Source: a virus. Taken from it: a DNA stretch of 55,844 nucleotides. The DNA is taken from positions 1-55,844 of the IMG/VR virus record IMGVR_UViG_3300043446_000624, one strand, 5' to 3'. This document shows positions 55,755 to 55,844 of the stretch, piece after piece; within the stretch, counting starts at the first letter, position 1, and every line of letters begins with the position of its first letter. A program made the position numbers and the translations under genes. The notes below the pieces were generated by a model. That model searched no databases and was not told the DNA's origin. It saw only the letters and a list, made by a program, of their open reading frames with translations.

Positions 55755-55844
55755 AGGTCGCTCCCGCTTTAGCTTCACATGCCACGGGAAGCCCCGGAGC
55801 CCACGCTGGCGCGACAGACATGAGACCAGTTATTAGCCTCTTGG
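55741..55844 (-). CDS. Partial gene, C-terminus like phage family A DNA polymerase
   Basis: An open frame enters from the right edge (KRLITGLM) and ends with PAWAPGLPVACEAKAGATYA and DA at a TAA at 55741-55743. The P(A/x)WAPGLPVA.E...G..Y ending resembles C-termini of phage DNA polymerase I-like proteins as I remember them. Only 33 codons are visible, so the assignment is tentative. It overlaps the next gene by 14 bp, as is common in this operon, and its location at the head of a replication operon supports the call. Confidence 0.45.
   Translation of the reverse strand, partial: KRLITGLMSVAPAWAPGLPVACEAKAGATYADA

Noticed and set aside
1-55844. Circular or complete genome joined at the window edges
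   Set aside because: The left and right partial minus-strand frames would join in the same frame, but this is a 1-in-3 coincidence, and the left protein should end within a few residues by family length while the right looks like a polymerase C-terminus.

Overview
The window is part of the genome of a tailed double-stranded DNA phage, most likely short-tailed (podovirus-like), infecting a Gram-negative bacterium. Large terminase, a very large portal with a glutamine-rich tail, scaffold, major capsid protein, two adaptor-type proteins, a nozzle/hub candidate and four consecutive large internal-virion (ejection) proteins are present. No sheath, tube or tape-measure gene is visible. The gene set resembles uncultured freshwater Caudoviricetes; the host cannot be named from the sequence. 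I see no integrase, repressor, tRNA, CRISPR array or insertion sequence, so a lytic lifestyle is the simplest reading. Both window edges cut minus-strand genes, so the genome continues outside or the cut is arbitrary.

Layout. (1) Positions 1-2998, minus strand: eight small, tightly overlapping genes of mostly unknown function. (2) Positions 2999-4023: about 1 kb of AT-rich non-coding DNA with 17 TTCCAA/TTGGAA hexamers, many in 8-bp-period tandem pairs, an AT-rich tract and two exact DnaA boxes; this is the best replication-origin candidate. (3) Positions 4024-5555, minus strand: three genes of unknown function, two preceded by the same promoter-like 18-mer. (4) Positions 5556-5971: a divergent non-coding region. 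(5) Positions 5972-14473, plus strand: packaging and head genes (terS, terL, portal, a GroES-like co-chaperonin, scaffold, decoration-like protein, major capsid protein), closed by a terminator. (6) Positions 14623-20793: a second promoter, minor structural proteins, and a run of very small basic KGG-motif proteins interleaved with the adaptor proteins. (7) Positions 20796-25577: tail fibres and adhesins with four different repeat architectures. (8) Positions 25574-26714: lysis cassette (membrane/coiled-coil protein, 3-TM holin, M15 endopeptidase). (9) Positions 26716-29987: nozzle/hub-like and distal tail proteins. (10) Positions 29997-31838: an acyl carrier protein, a ketoacyl synthase with an intact Cys-His-His triad, and a small possibly GNAT-like protein. 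(11) Positions 31840-47526: four internal-virion proteins, the last 2546 residues long with a HELTH zincin motif and an FtsK-gamma-like winged helix. (12) Positions 47523-55844, minus strand: replication and recombination genes (likely DNA polymerase C-terminus, two PD-(D/E)XK nuclease-like proteins, HNH-like protein, SNF2 helicase, Cys-rich protein, HTH protein, primase-DUF927 helicase).

The two minus-strand arms look like early and replication functions and the central plus-strand arm like late functions. The most unusual part is the ACP-ketoacyl synthase cassette embedded between tail and ejection genes. Next come the short KGG/RADGIA motifs shared by small basic proteins and ejection proteins, and the iteron/DnaA-box region. 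Family assignments are made from remembered motifs and not from a database search.
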